Assembly: GCA_000828075.3 (NCBI GenBank)
Contig: JXCB02000001.1
Location: 1,518,435 to 1,582,434, forward strand
From: Tolypothrix campylonemoides VB511288
GTDB taxonomy: Bacteria > Cyanobacteriota > Cyanobacteriia > Cyanobacteriales > Nostocaceae
Length of the DNA stretch: 64,000 nt
Direction: 5' to 3'
Every line of letters begins with the position of its first letter. Position 1 is the stretch's first letter. The position numbers were made by a program, and so were the translations under genes. This document shows, one piece after another, positions 1 to 8,432 of this stretch. The notes under the pieces were generated by a model. It saw only the letters and a program-made list of their open reading frames with translations, ran no database searches and was not told the origin of the DNA.

Positions 1-1670
1 AATGCTTCGGCGGCACTCCAACGCACAGAAGAATCTTGATGATTCAAAGCTTGAATCAAAGCTGGTACTGCCTGGGAATCTTCGATGTGTCCTAATGCAT
101 CTGCGGCACTCCTACGCACATCAGAATCTTGATGTTGTAATCTATTACTTAAAAATGTGATTGCCTGCTTACACCCAGATCGCGTAATTTCTAAAAACTC
201 AATCTTGAGTAATTCACGAACCTCCAACCCTACAATTAAACCAACTGTTTTTTCCTGAAACTCTGGCTTTACCTCCCCCGCCAATCTTGCCCCCAACGCC
301 AAATCCACCTCTAAGGCTAACTCCACCGCCCGCAACGCCTGCGCTTCTTTCTCCACCAACGCTAACATCAGCGCTAAAGGTTCTGTCCACTTCAAATAAT
401 TGAGATAATCCCGTTTCAACTTCTCATTACTAATATTAGGAAGCTGCTGGAGTAAACATTCTGCCGCGTAGTATTCCTGAAGCAGCTGGTGACGAAACTC
501 TATTTTTTCATTGCTCACAACTTGGATTAAATGATGCTTGAGCAAATCCTCTAACCATTCTTTCGCCCGAGTGGGAGGATAATCAACTTTGCCCTGAAGA
601 AACTTCTCAAAAATTGCTTCCGCTTCTCGCTTGTCAATCGTGACTCGCAACTCTGTAGGCGTTTTTCCCTGCATCATGGCAAACGCCAAATGCTGCAATA
701 ACTCCTGCCACCAGCGGCGCGACTTATCAGAAACCGGGACATCATCTTTAATTTTGCCGTCATAATTCTGGGCAAAGCAGCGAAACACTAAACCCAAATT
801 CGGTGGTACATTCCTCGTTTGTTTATATAAGCTACACAGCATCCACAGCAGCAGCGGCGTTTGCCCAAACTCCCGCAACCTACCACCCAACCGCCGCAGC
901 ATTTCCTCACCTTGTTCTGGCAAATAGGCACGGACAAACTCCTGCATCTGCCCTTCCGTCAACGGCTGCATTTCCAGCTTTTTCTCAATTGCCAAATCGC
1001 CACCTACGCCCACATCTCGCGTGGTGAAAATCATCGGCGTGTGCGGGTAATTCTGGCGAAAAGTTTTTAAGTCTCGTCGTGCTTCTTCATTGGGTAACTC
1101 GTTCACCCCATCCACCAGCAGCAAAAATTGCCCGTCATCCAGCAGCGTTTCAATGTCCGTAGTCTCTGGGCGTAACTTATGCCGCCTCAAGAATTGTCGA
1201 ATCAAATCCAGCACCGAAGTTTTGTATTGCCGCAACTCCACCAGCACGGGGATTTTTCGCTGTTTATTAGCATCCTGTCTTGTGGGGTGGGCATCTTGCC
1301 CGCCCGCATTTATGGCAGGCAAGATGCCTGCCCTACAAGAATTAGCCTCTTCCAGCAACAGCCGCGCTAACGCTGTGGATTTCCCCGAACCTGGTCTTCC
1401 TACCAGTAGTACATGATTCTCAGCATATTTGCTTATCCCTTCCAGCACTGGCAGGCGTTCTGTTTCCTGTTCTGTTTTCTCTGGCGTCTCGCCTCTCTCC
1501 TGCTGCTTCGGCTGCACCGTTTGCACCATCAAGCTAAAATTAAACGGCGACGACATTTCTTGCCGCTGTGCTGTTTTACTCCCTTCCATATCTGTGATCG
1601 TGTACAGTCTCCACCAATGCTGGTAGGTATCACACACAGATTGCAGGTAATTTGGAAAATCTGCGCTCAT
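1..1670 (-). CDS. NACHT-domain NTPase with HEAT repeats (3' end beyond window)
   Basis: The minus strand is open from an ATG at 1670 to the left edge, so the C-terminus is missing. The N-terminus (YLQSVCDTYQHWWRLYTITD) is the short leader seen on many cyanobacterial NACHT proteins. Walker A (GRPGSGKS) lies near residue 90 and a Walker B-like LLLVDGVNELP near residue 185. Downstream come a winged-helix-like stretch and at least two HEAT-type units ending in VRRSAADALG and VRWSAAEA. NACHT NTPases are STAND-class signalling ATPases; some act in antiphage defence, but no effector domain is visible here. About 22 codons derived from a palindromic repeat sit just after Walker A without breaking the frame. 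There is no clear ribosome-binding site before the chosen ATG. Confidence 0.85.
   Translation of the reverse strand, partial: MSADFPNYLQSVCDTYQHWWRLYTITDMEGSKTAQRQEMSSPFNFSLMVQTVQPKQQERGETPEKTEQETERLPVLEGISKYAENHVLLVGRPGSGKSTALARLLLEEANSCRAGILPAINAGGQDAHPTRQDANKQRKIPVLVELRQYKTSVLDLIRQFLRRHKLRPETTDIETLLDDGQFLLLVDGVNELPNEEARRDLKTFRQNYPHTPMIFTTRDVGVGGDLAIEKKLEMQPLTEGQMQEFVRAYLPEQGEEMLRRLGGRLREFGQTPLLLWMLCSLYKQTRNVPPNLGLVFRCFAQNYDGKIKDDVPVSDKSRRWWQELLQHLAFAMMQGKTPTELRVTIDKREAEAIFEKFLQGKVDYPPTRAKEWLEDLLKHHLIQVVSNEKIEFRHQLLQEYYAAECLLQQLPNISNEKLKRDYLNYLKWTEPLALMLALVEKEAQALRAVELALEVDLALGARLAGEVKPEFQEKTVGLIVGLEVRELLKIEFLEITRSGCKQAITFLSNRLQHQDSDVRRSAADALGHIEDSQAVPALIQALNHQDSSVRWSAAEA
1279..1339. repeat. 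Palindromic repeat inserted in frame in NACHT gene
   Basis: Near-palindrome with arms CTTGTGGGGTGGGCATCTTG and GGCAAGATGCCTGCCCTACA, a type otherwise seen between genes in cyanobacteria. It is translated as roughly CRAGILPAINAGGQDAHPT between Walker A and the next conserved strand (IPVLVELR). Confidence 0.75.
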
Positions 1671-1780
1671 GCGGGAGGTTGACCGATTAGGGCTGATGGA
1701 GTTGCCAATGCCACTCACTCATTTTAAACAACTGCTGCTCTGATTTTTCCGGAGTCAATACCAGTTTCCATTTTTCGACT

Positions 1781-1848
1781 GTAAGGTGGGCAGTGCCCCT
1801 AAAGTTATGTCCATATCTTACGGTTTGACTTAGCACTGCCCACTCTAC
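1781..1848. repeat. MITE-like inverted-repeat element, copy 1
   Basis: Outer arms GTAAGGTGGGCAGTGC and GCACTGCCCACTCTAC flank a core containing TAAAGTTATGTCCA. A second copy lies at 36430-36496 with the same arm type and core. The small ORF that reads through this element on the minus strand (1687-1932) is probably not a gene; only its last 30 or so residues fall outside repeats. Confidence 0.6.
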
Positions 1849-1925
1849 AAGTTGTGGGTGCTTGCGATGCTGACGAGATGCCCTTTGGGCGAGTGCGCGA
1901 AGGCGCACGCTGCGCGATCGCCATT

Positions 1926-2054
1926 TCACCAAATTTCCACTGCCAACCCATCAACCTCTGTGAAATGCTGATCTCGTGATACCAAAGTTAGATGATACTG
2001 TAAGGCGATCGCAGCAATCCAAATATCATTCTCAGGAATTGGTCTTCCCTTCAT
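1926..2054 (-). pseudogene. VapC-type PIN toxin, C-terminal remnant
   Basis: The minus strand encodes MKGRPIPENDIWIAAIAL followed by a stretch ending SRDQHFTEVDGLAVEIW and a stop. This is the conserved C-terminal third of VapC PIN-domain ribonuclease toxins (PENDIWIAA, SRDxHF). The N-terminal part with the first catalytic aspartates is absent, so it cannot be an active nuclease. The fragment overlaps the end of the antitoxin ORF in another frame, which suggests one deletion removed the antitoxin tail and the toxin start. Confidence 0.7.
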
Positions 2055-2277
2055 TTATATCAACCTTGCCGCAGTCAACTTCTATTGCTTGTGCCATGAG
2101 TTGTAAATCCTCACAGGGAATTGTTCCCGCAAAAGGCAATAGCTGCTCACCAGGGACACCCATAGGCTGTGTTGTAGTTCCCTTTGCCAAAGACTCCACA
2201 AAATCCAGCACCTGATTTAGAGATGCTTCCGGCAAAAATTGCAACTTCTCTATGATCTTGTCTTGAATCGATTGCAC
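2032..2277 (-). CDS. VapB-type antitoxin with altered C-terminus
   Basis: An 81-residue protein. The N-terminus (QDKIIEKLQFLPEASLNQVL) and the stretch AGTIPCEDLQLMAQAIEVDC are typical of small cyanobacterial antitoxins encoded just upstream of vapC. Such proteins usually end shortly after a VDINEW-like motif; here VDINE is followed by GKTNS read out of frame from the vapC remnant. The module is therefore decayed: the antitoxin body remains but its toxin partner does not. Family assignment rests on recalled motifs only. Confidence 0.6.
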   Translation of the reverse strand: MQSIQDKIIEKLQFLPEASLNQVLDFVESLAKGTTTQPMGVPGEQLLPFAGTIPCEDLQLMAQAIEVDCGKVDINEGKTNS

Positions 2278-2436
2278 GATAGTTTCCCCCTAAGGCAAGA
2301 TGGCATTATTTCTAGCTTATTGCTGAGCCACGCCTGCATTTGATGTATGCCACCAGAGAACGATTAGGTAAAAATGCTCTTGGCTCTTAGATACTGCCGT
2401 AGCGCAAAACGCTGCACCTTTTACACTGCGGCACTT

Positions 2437-2510
2437 TCACCAGGTTTCCACAGTCAATCGAGCAACCTCTGTAAAGTGCTGATTTCGTGAGATCAGAATT
2501 TAGAGAATCT
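2437..2510 (-). pseudogene. Second VapC C-terminal remnant
   Basis: The minus strand reads ILISRNQHFTEVARLTVETW then stop, matching the end of the VapC remnant at 1926-2054 (SRDQHFTEVDGLAVEIW). No toxin N-terminus or antitoxin precedes it. It looks like the last trace of a second vapBC module. Confidence 0.55.
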
Positions 2511-2640
2511 ATATATATATCACTTTTTCCTGGCATACTGAAGTGTTTCTTACGACAGTATTACTAGACTTTATACAAAACCTCTAAGTGATGCGTAATT
2601 TCGACCATTCACTACTACCCAACTCAGGGAATACTAAGAG

Positions 2641-3495
2641 ATGGTAGAGATTGTCTACACCATCCGTTTCTGTATGCGTGCATTTTCCTACTGGCTAGGT
2701 AAAAATATTGAGTGGCTACGTAGTGTACCAGCACTATGCATATTGTGTTTAGTGCTGGTTTACGCACCTGCCGCAGATGCAGCGAATCGAATCAGTCCAC
2801 AATTAGAACAGCAAATCTTACAGGTTATCCGGGAACATCCGGAAGTCCTCATAGAATCAGTACAAGCGTACCAACAAAAGCAACAAGCACAAATACAGCA
2901 AGCACAGCAAGCATTTGTGCGTCAAATGAAAACCAATCCCCAAGAGGTGATTGGTGAGTCTCCCACGACTGGCTCACCGCAGTCCAAGATTTTATTGGTA
3001 GAATTCTCAGATTTTGAATGTCCCTATTGTGCCCAGGCGCATAAAACCCTAAAAAAGTTTATGGCAAAGCATAAGGATGAGGTCACTTTGGTCTACAAAC
3101 ATTTCCCTCTCACATCGATTCATCCTCAAGCAATGCCAGCCGCAACAGCTGCTTGGGCAGCACAGCAACAAGGTAAATTTTGGGAATACCAAGACGCACT
3201 CTTTACCCATCAAAAACAATTGGGTGAGCCATTGTATTTAGATATCGCCAAAAATCTCAATTTGGATCTCGAAAAGTTTAAACGCGATCGGCAAAGCCGG
3301 ACCCTTACGGGCGATCGCCAAAGCAGCACCGATAAGGGCGAACGCTCTTACGCCGACACTGCAATTGAGAAAGATATACAGCTTGCTGAGAGATTGGGAC
3401 TTTCTGGGACTCCCTTTTTTGTGATGAATGGTCAAATTCTCTCCGGTGCATTGCAGCTATCGGATATGGAGAATGCATTGACTCGTATTAAATAA
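2641..3495 (+). CDS. DsbA-family thioredoxin-fold disulfide oxidoreductase, exported
   Basis: A 284-residue protein with an N-terminal signal or anchor segment (about residues 25-48, ending PAADAAN), a helical Gln-rich linker, and a thioredoxin domain. The active site is CPYC (about residues 127-130) in SDFECPYCAQAH, and the cis-Pro loop is GTPFF near residue 257. These features fit the DsbA/Com1-like family that oxidises cysteines in periplasmic proteins. About 25 codons between FKRDR and DTAIEKD come from a palindromic repeat. Translation may instead start at the internal ATG at 2674, giving a shorter signal peptide. The stretch 3496-3783 downstream holds nothing recognised. Confidence 0.88.
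   Translation: MVEIVYTIRFCMRAFSYWLGKNIEWLRSVPALCILCLVLVYAPAADAANRISPQLEQQILQVIREHPEVLIESVQAYQQKQQAQIQQAQQAFVRQMKTNPQEVIGESPTTGSPQSKILLVEFSDFECPYCAQAHKTLKKFMAKHKDEVTLVYKHFPLTSIHPQAMPAATAAWAAQQQGKFWEYQDALFTHQKQLGEPLYLDIAKNLNLDLEKFKRDRQSRTLTGDRQSSTDKGERSYADTAIEKDIQLAERLGLSGTPFFVMNGQILSGALQLSDMENALTRIK
3286..3358. repeat. Palindromic/HIP1-type repeat inserted in frame in DsbA-like gene
   Basis: Contains GCGATCG, CCCTTACGGGCGATCGCC and GGGCGAACGCTCTTACGCC units typical of intergenic repeats. It is translated as a polar low-complexity segment (SRTLTGDRQSSTDKGERSYA) inside the helical part of the thioredoxin domain. Confidence 0.7.
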
Positions 3496-3783
3496 ATTTT
3501 CACTAGTTAATAAGTGCTGTTTTGAACATAAAGAACATACATACGCAATGCCTGTATAGCAAGTCATCCTTCCTAAGGTGTACTTGGATATAGTAAGTAA
3601 TCCCTCCTAAGACCTATTTCGGTAGGCTTACTGTTTCCTGTATTTTGTTCAAGAGGTTACAAAGAATACAAATAAGATTTGCGGATTCATTTTAAGTGCT
3701 CTATTAAACCGAGAGCTACTCGTTAACATCAGTAAAACGCTGTGCATCCAAGGCAACTCCATTAACTCAATAGAACAAAAATC

Positions 3784-4542
3784 GTGAGGTTATTAATGCG
3801 TCGCAATGGATTTTGTGTGTTGTTCCCTATCGCTATGATCGCAACTTGCAGTTCTCAGCTATTTCTATCTAGCCCATCTGTGGCAAACAATACGTTGGAA
3901 CGCCCAAAGAGTGAAGTTCAAAATGCCAATCCTACTACCACAGTAGCAGCGTCAACTTACCTGTCCCCATTGGAACAACAGGTAATTATGGAAATGAATA
4001 AGGTTCGGACAAATCCCAAGGGATACATCCCTGTCTTGGAAAACTATAAACAGCGCTTTCAAGGTAAGCGAGTTAAAATCTCCAATCAATTCTTCATGCA
4101 AACTTATGAAGGTCCAAAAGCTGTTGATGAGGCGATCGCATTTCTTCAGTCAGTTTCTCCTGTTGCTCCTTTAAGCACATCTATCGGAATGTCTCTAGGT
4201 GCTAGAGATCATGTCAAAGATAATGGATCAAGAGGTTCAACAGGTCACCAAGGCAGCGATGGCAGTAACCCATCTACTCGTATCGACCGCTATGGAACTT
4301 GGCAATCTACAGCTGGGGAAAATATCAGCTATGGTCCTAGTACGGCACAGGAAATCGTTATGCAATTACTTATCGATGATGGAGTGCCGAATCGCGGGCA
4401 TAGAAAAAACATCTTTAACCCTAATTTTAAAGTAGCTGGGGTTGCTTATGGAACTCACGCTAGGTACAAAACCATCTGCGTGATTAATTACGCAGCAGGG
4501 TATGAAGAAAAATCAATTGCAGCAGTTACTAGGCGTAATTAA
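3784..4542 (+). CDS. CAP-domain (SCP/PR1-like) exported protein, copy 1
   Basis: A 252-residue protein with an N-terminal hydrophobic signal ([17 protein letters not shown], possibly a lipoprotein signal) and a CAP domain from about residue 60. Recognisable CAP features are EMNKVRTNP, a central His region ([11 protein letters not shown]), GENISYG and GHRKNIFNP. The role of bacterial CAP proteins is poorly known. The GTG start is supported by the paralogue at 6329, which carries ATG at the matching codon (MRLLMRR); the next in-frame ATG is at 3796. The two copies are very similar and flank an SGNH hydrolase gene, but the adapter-like sequence at 4782-4814 lies between them. Confidence 0.85.
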   Translation: MRLLMRRNGFCVLFPIAMIATCSSQLFLSSPSVANNTLERPKSEVQNANPTTTVAASTYLSPLEQQVIMEMNKVRTNPKGYIPVLENYKQRFQGKRVKISNQFFMQTYEGPKAVDEAIAFLQSVSPVAPLSTSIGMSLGARDHVKDNGSRGSTGHQGSDGSNPSTRIDRYGTWQSTAGENISYGPSTAQEIVMQLLIDDGVPNRGHRKNIFNPNFKVAGVAYGTHARYKTICVINYAAGYEEKSIAAVTRRN

Positions 4543-4629
4543 ACATCACTCTTTGGGGTCGGGAAAAGAGAATGCGAAATGTTTCTTTCCTATTCTCTCT
4601 TCCCAGCCCGAACGAGTTACCTTGATAAC

Positions 4630-4727
4630 GGGGACTGGGGACTGGGGACTGGGGACTGGGGACTGGGGACTGGGGACTGGGGACTCGGGACTCGGGACTG
4701 GGGACTGGGGACTGGGGACTGGGGATT
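4630..4727. repeat. Heptamer tandem repeat (GGGGACT)n
   Basis: About 14 copies of the 7-mer GGGGACT, two of them as CGGGACT. It belongs to the short tandemly repeated sequences common in filamentous cyanobacteria. A second 7-mer array of the CCCTAAT type follows at about 4747-4779. Open frames across these arrays are low-complexity artefacts. Confidence 0.9.
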
Positions 4728-4781
4728 GGTCAATACTCTTCCTCATTCCTAATCCCTAATCCCTAATCCCTAATCCCCACT

Positions 4782-4814
4782 TCTTATACACATCTAGATG
4801 TGTATAAGAGACAG
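4782..4814. other. Nextera transposon mosaic-end junction (likely sequencing artefact)
   Basis: Positions 4796-4814 are exactly AGATGTGTATAAGAGACAG, the 19-bp Tn5/Nextera mosaic end. Positions 4782-4795 are the last 14 bases of its reverse complement (TCTTATACACATCT). Head-to-head mosaic ends of this form are the junction adapter of Nextera mate-pair libraries. It is most simply an untrimmed adapter in the assembly and may mark a false join next to the short tandem repeats. Confidence 0.9.
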
Positions 4815-4864
4815 CAAAGGAATAGCGGCTCTTTGCCACGACTTTGTTGAAATTTGTTGGCAAT

Positions 4865-4903
4865 CTCCCGTTAAATGCTTATGCATGATAACGGGAGTTT
4901 TCT
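4865..4903 (+). terminator. Rho-independent terminator without an obvious upstream gene
   Basis: Stem CTCCCGTTA / TAACGGGAG followed by TTTTCT. The nearest plus-strand gene ends at 4542, beyond the tandem repeats and the adapter junction, so the transcript it terminates may belong to sequence not truly adjacent. The rest of 4904-5197 is AT-rich with no feature recognised. Confidence 0.65.
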
Positions 4904-5197
4904 ATTGAAAATGAGTCAGAAAAAGACTTTTACAAAAAGTATGAATCACAACTCTACTTATGATGACGTATTGGTTGCTTAATTAGTTCCACATACTTCA
5001 CAACTAAGTGCAAGGAGTTGCGTTCAAAGATATCATATCAAGTCCGCTCAATATAAATGATAAATACTATATAAATAATAAAAACTATATAAATAGTTTT
5101 AACTCTTTCTTTGATGACGCTTAATGAAGTTAGAGTAAGCATTGGAACAGAAAACGACACGCGATCTTAGCAGTACAAGAGTACGCTGATAAATCAA

Positions 5198-6085
5198 ATG
5201 GGCAACATAATAGCTATCCAAAATCAAATCCGCCGTTTGTTAAGCATAGAGAAGAGTATTGAGTGCTTTTGCTCTAAAACAGCCCATGCTCGGTGGGGTA
5301 ATGTCAGTCTAGCCGCCATACTACTGTGTTTTCTTCCAGTTGGAACTGCCACCGCAGCTACCAAAGTGATGTCCTTAGGAGACTCTCTATGTGCAAATAG
5401 TATTGCCGTTCTGCGTAGTGCGGTGGCACAGACCAAACTTGGAGCTACCATAGACTGGGTGGGAACTAAAAAAGACGGCGCATATACTGACCCCGATAAT
5501 GAGTGTCATGGTGGTTGGTCGGCGGCGCAGGTGTTGCAACAGCCGAAATCAAATATTCGTCTCCCCCAGTGGGAGGGAAAGCCAGGGAGCATTCGGGACT
5601 GGGTTCAAGCGACCAAGCCTGATGTGGTACTCATAATGCTTGGCACCAATGATTTCTTTGGTAGTGATACACGAGGCGATAACACCTCAGAGTTTCTCAC
5701 AAAATCCCTTCAAGGAATTATCGATGATATCTTGTTATTACGTCCCAACGCTAGAGTTGTGGTCGCCTCAATTCCCCCGTTTAAATGGGATATTCAGAAC
5801 GGTGTTGATACTAATCAAACGAAAACCAAAGCCAATGCATTTCTTAAGCAGCGTGTACTGCAGCTCTCTGCACGGGGTAAGCGAATCTTCTTCCTTGATA
5901 TGCACGCCGCAGTACTTGCTCGATTGAAACAGGGCGATATTTTTAGTGGCGACGGTCTCCACTTTAACGATTCAGGCAATAAGTTTATAGCACAGCAGTG
6001 GATACGTGCTCTTTTTGCGGTACTTCAAGGTAGACCAAAAGGTAGACCAAAGCCCATTGTTCCGACAACTTCTAAAAACTATTAA
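5198..6085 (+). CDS. SGNH/GDSL-family hydrolase, exported
   Basis: A 295-residue protein with a hydrophobic segment ending PVGTATAAT (about residues 35-55) that looks like a signal peptide behind a long n-region. SGNH blocks are present: MSLGDSL with the nucleophile Ser (near residue 62), GTND (near residue 149) and DGLHFNDSGN (near residue 252) with the catalytic Asp and His. SGNH enzymes are esterases, lipases or acetyl-xylan esterase-type hydrolases; the substrate cannot be told here. A shorter start is possible. It lies between two CAP-domain paralogues. Confidence 0.82.
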   Translation: MGNIIAIQNQIRRLLSIEKSIECFCSKTAHARWGNVSLAAILLCFLPVGTATAATKVMSLGDSLCANSIAVLRSAVAQTKLGATIDWVGTKKDGAYTDPDNECHGGWSAAQVLQQPKSNIRLPQWEGKPGSIRDWVQATKPDVVLIMLGTNDFFGSDTRGDNTSEFLTKSLQGIIDDILLLRPNARVVVASIPPFKWDIQNGVDTNQTKTKANAFLKQRVLQLSARGKRIFFLDMHAAVLARLKQGDIFSGDGLHFNDSGNKFIAQQWIRALFAVLQGRPKGRPKPIVPTTSKNY

Positions 6086-6200
6086 CATCAACAAGCGCGT
6101 TATTTTTTGTTGCAATGCTTAGGAAAACGCCTTAATGCCCAGTATCTCTAGCAAAAAATTATTAAATTTCGGTAGCGATCGCCTGTCATAAACAAGGCTT

Positions 6201-6235
6201 AGATTCCCGACTTCGCCGAAGTTGTCGGGAATCTT
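6201..6235. repeat. REP hairpin (cccgactt type)
   Basis: Palindrome GATTCCCGACTTC...GAAGTTGTCGGGAATC. It belongs to the same family as the hairpins flanking the REP-associated transposase gene at 30699-31268. Confidence 0.7.
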
Positions 6236-6328
6236 ATTGTTGACGTAGCGGCAGATCGTAGGGCTTATGATTTAGGATTGCTATAGCCATCTGGAAACCA
6301 GTTGTAAAATCATGAATCTAAACAGATA

Positions 6329-7054
6329 TTGACTGGTTGGTCTAAAGTTATGAGGCTGTTGATGCGTCGGATGGTATTTTGGATGTTTACCCCCATCGCT
6401 GTATTAACCACATCGTGTGATAAATTGTTTGAATTTGATTTCTCTGTACCTAATATTCCTGAAGAAAATCCTGATGTGTTGCCACGCGGGAAGGCTCTTT
6501 CGCGCCTTGAACAACAAGTGATTGTGGAAATGAATAAGGCGAGAACAAATCCCGCTGGTTATGCTGCTGTTTTAGAAAACTATAGAAAACGCTTTGAAGG
6601 CAACCGAGTTAAAATCTCGAGTCATACTTATTTGCAAACACAGGAAGGAGTTAAAGCGGTTGATGAGGCGATCGCCTTTCTTAAGTCAGTCCGTCCAGTC
6701 GGATCTTTAACCGCATCCAAAGGAATGTCTTTGGCTGCTAGGGATCATGTCAAAGACCAAGGTTCAAAAGGCATTCTTGGTCACAAAGGCAGCGATAAGA
6801 GTGACCCTTTTACTCGCCTCAAGCGCTACGGAACTTGGAAACTCACCGCTGGGGAAAATATTAGCTATGGTTCCCATACGGCACAGGATATTGTTATGCA
6901 ATTAATTATTGATGACGGAGTACCGGATCGCGGTCATAGAACAAATATGTTTAACCCTGCTTTTAAAGTGACGGGAGTTGCTTTTGGAATTCACTCCACA
7001 TACAGGCAGATGTGCGTGATTAACTACGCGGGAGGATATAGAGAAAAATCCTAA
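6329..7054 (+). CDS. CAP-domain (SCP/PR1-like) exported protein, copy 2
   Basis: Paralogue of the protein at 3784-4542, sharing [51 protein letters not shown] and the C-terminal CVINYAGGY. The N-terminus has a hydrophobic stretch with Cys ([11 protein letters not shown]) that could be a lipobox. The start at 6329 adds seven residues; the ATG at 6350 (MRLLMRR) matches the start of copy 1 and is the likelier one. The conserved His of the CAP core is in [11 protein letters not shown]. Confidence 0.84.
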   Translation: MTGWSKVMRLLMRRMVFWMFTPIAVLTTSCDKLFEFDFSVPNIPEENPDVLPRGKALSRLEQQVIVEMNKARTNPAGYAAVLENYRKRFEGNRVKISSHTYLQTQEGVKAVDEAIAFLKSVRPVGSLTASKGMSLAARDHVKDQGSKGILGHKGSDKSDPFTRLKRYGTWKLTAGENISYGSHTAQDIVMQLIIDDGVPDRGHRTNMFNPAFKVTGVAFGIHSTYRQMCVINYAGGYREKS

Positions 7055-7200
7055 TTGATTATATTTCCTGTGCAGACGTTACAAGAAGTGCCTTCACCTG
7101 GTAGGAGCTTACGCGCCAAGAGCGCCTGCCGATAGAGCTTACATACTTCCTAAGTAATAACTCAAAACGAACGATAAATTACTAATAAAATTATTAATAA

Positions 7201-8052
7201 ATGATCAATCGCCATAACAATACAGCTTCATCTGCTGCTAAACTTAACGTCTACGTTAAAGGTCAAGGCTTCCCGATTCTCTGCTTGCACGGTCATCCTG
7301 GTTCCGGTTCTAGTCTTTCTGTCTTTACTAATCACTTATCAAAACGCTTTCAAACTATTGCCCCAGATTTGCGCGGATACGGCAAAAGTCGGTTTCATGA
7401 CAATTTTAAGATGAACGACCATTTGACCGACTTGGAAGCGCTTATAGACGGCTTTGGAATCAAAAAATGTCTGATATTGGGGTGGTCGCTTGGTGGCATT
7501 CTAGCCATGGAATTGGCACTACGGTTACCTGAGCGAGTCACTGGGCTAATTTTGGTGGCGACTGCTGCCCGACCCAGAGGTAATCATCCGCCTGTGAGTT
7601 GGCAAGATAATGTTTATACTGGTGTAGCGGCGCTCTTAAGCTGCATAAAACCAGATTGGCAGTGGAATATTGAAACTTTCGGCAAGCGATCGCTCTTCCG
7701 CTACCTGATCCAACAACACACTTCCACCGCGTACAAATACATAGGAAAAGAAGCTGTACCAGCGTATCTCCAAACTTCTGCTTTTGCGACTCGCGCTCTT
7801 TATACCGCAATTGGGGCTGGGTACAATCGACTTGTAGACCTAGAAGAAATTCAATGTCCTGCTCTTGTACTTGCTGGGGAATGCGATCGCCACATCATAC
7901 CTGACGCCAGCTTAGAAACATCTCGCTACCTCAAAAATTGCCAGTCGCACTGCTATCCTAATACTGCTCATCTTTTCCCGTGGGAGATCCCCAACCAAGT
8001 CTTGAGGGACATTGACCGTTGGCTTGAGAAAAATCGACACATTCTGCGTTAG
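7201..8052 (+). CDS. Alpha/beta-fold hydrolase
   Basis: A 283-residue protein of the alpha/beta hydrolase fold. HGHPGSG (about residues 30-36) forms the oxyanion-hole turn, GWSLGG carries the nucleophile Ser (about residue 96), GECDRHI has the likely acid, and NTAHLFPWE has the catalytic His near residue 258. DLRGYGKS is the usual fold motif. No signal peptide is seen, so it is probably cytoplasmic. Substrate unknown; the family includes esterases, haloperoxidase-like enzymes and C-C hydrolases. A hairpin follows directly. Confidence 0.83.
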   Translation: MINRHNNTASSAAKLNVYVKGQGFPILCLHGHPGSGSSLSVFTNHLSKRFQTIAPDLRGYGKSRFHDNFKMNDHLTDLEALIDGFGIKKCLILGWSLGGILAMELALRLPERVTGLILVATAARPRGNHPPVSWQDNVYTGVAALLSCIKPDWQWNIETFGKRSLFRYLIQQHTSTAYKYIGKEAVPAYLQTSAFATRALYTAIGAGYNRLVDLEEIQCPALVLAGECDRHIIPDASLETSRYLKNCQSHCYPNTAHLFPWEIPNQVLRDIDRWLEKNRHILR

Positions 8053-8076
8053 TAGTTGCGCTTGCTCGCAACTACT
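8051..8076 (+). terminator. Hairpin downstream of alpha/beta hydrolase
   Basis: AGTAGTTGCG and its near-perfect complement GCAACTACT are separated by a short loop and begin at the stop codon. There is no T-run, so it may be a 3' stabilising hairpin or repeat rather than a true terminator. The remaining 8077-8432 is non-coding with no feature recognised. Confidence 0.35.
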
Positions 8077-8432
8077 AACTAGTGGTTTATCGCATTAATT
8101 ATGATGGTTGTATAAGTTCGTAGTAAGAGCTTTAGCCCTAAACTCTTTGAGTGTTTGCACTCATTACAACGCCTTCAAAACTAATGCGTTCTTACCACTA
8201 GCCTTGTGACTAGAAAAGAACTCACAACTCAAGTATGCAGCCCAGTGGTAAACTCCAAAACTCCGACCATAACCCAAAAGGGTTGTTTTGCGGGTGGATT
8301 TCAATTCAAGCAAAAATCTCCAATATTTATTTATGGAGATGAATAATTCTTTGCTTGTAGAATCCCTTGCTGCAATTGCTCGAAATATTCACCAATTGGT
8401 GAATGTTGTGTTCTGAGTTCTTCTCAGTTTGA

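Noticed and set aside
803-1682. Several plus-strand open frames opposite the NACHT gene
   Set aside because: They lie antisense to a continuous conserved minus-strand frame and show no domain or ribosome-binding site.
1687-1932. 81-residue minus-strand ORF before the NACHT gene
   Set aside because: Most of it is translated MITE and palindromic repeat. Only the last ~30 residues are unique and match no family I know.
4502-4759. Open frames across the GGGGACT array on both strands
   Set aside because: Low-complexity Gly/Asp/Thr or Ser/Pro repeats created by a 7-bp tandem array.
4782-4814. Natural Tn5-like transposon end
   Set aside because: Two mosaic-end sequences meet head-to-head with no transposon between them, which fits the library junction adapter better.
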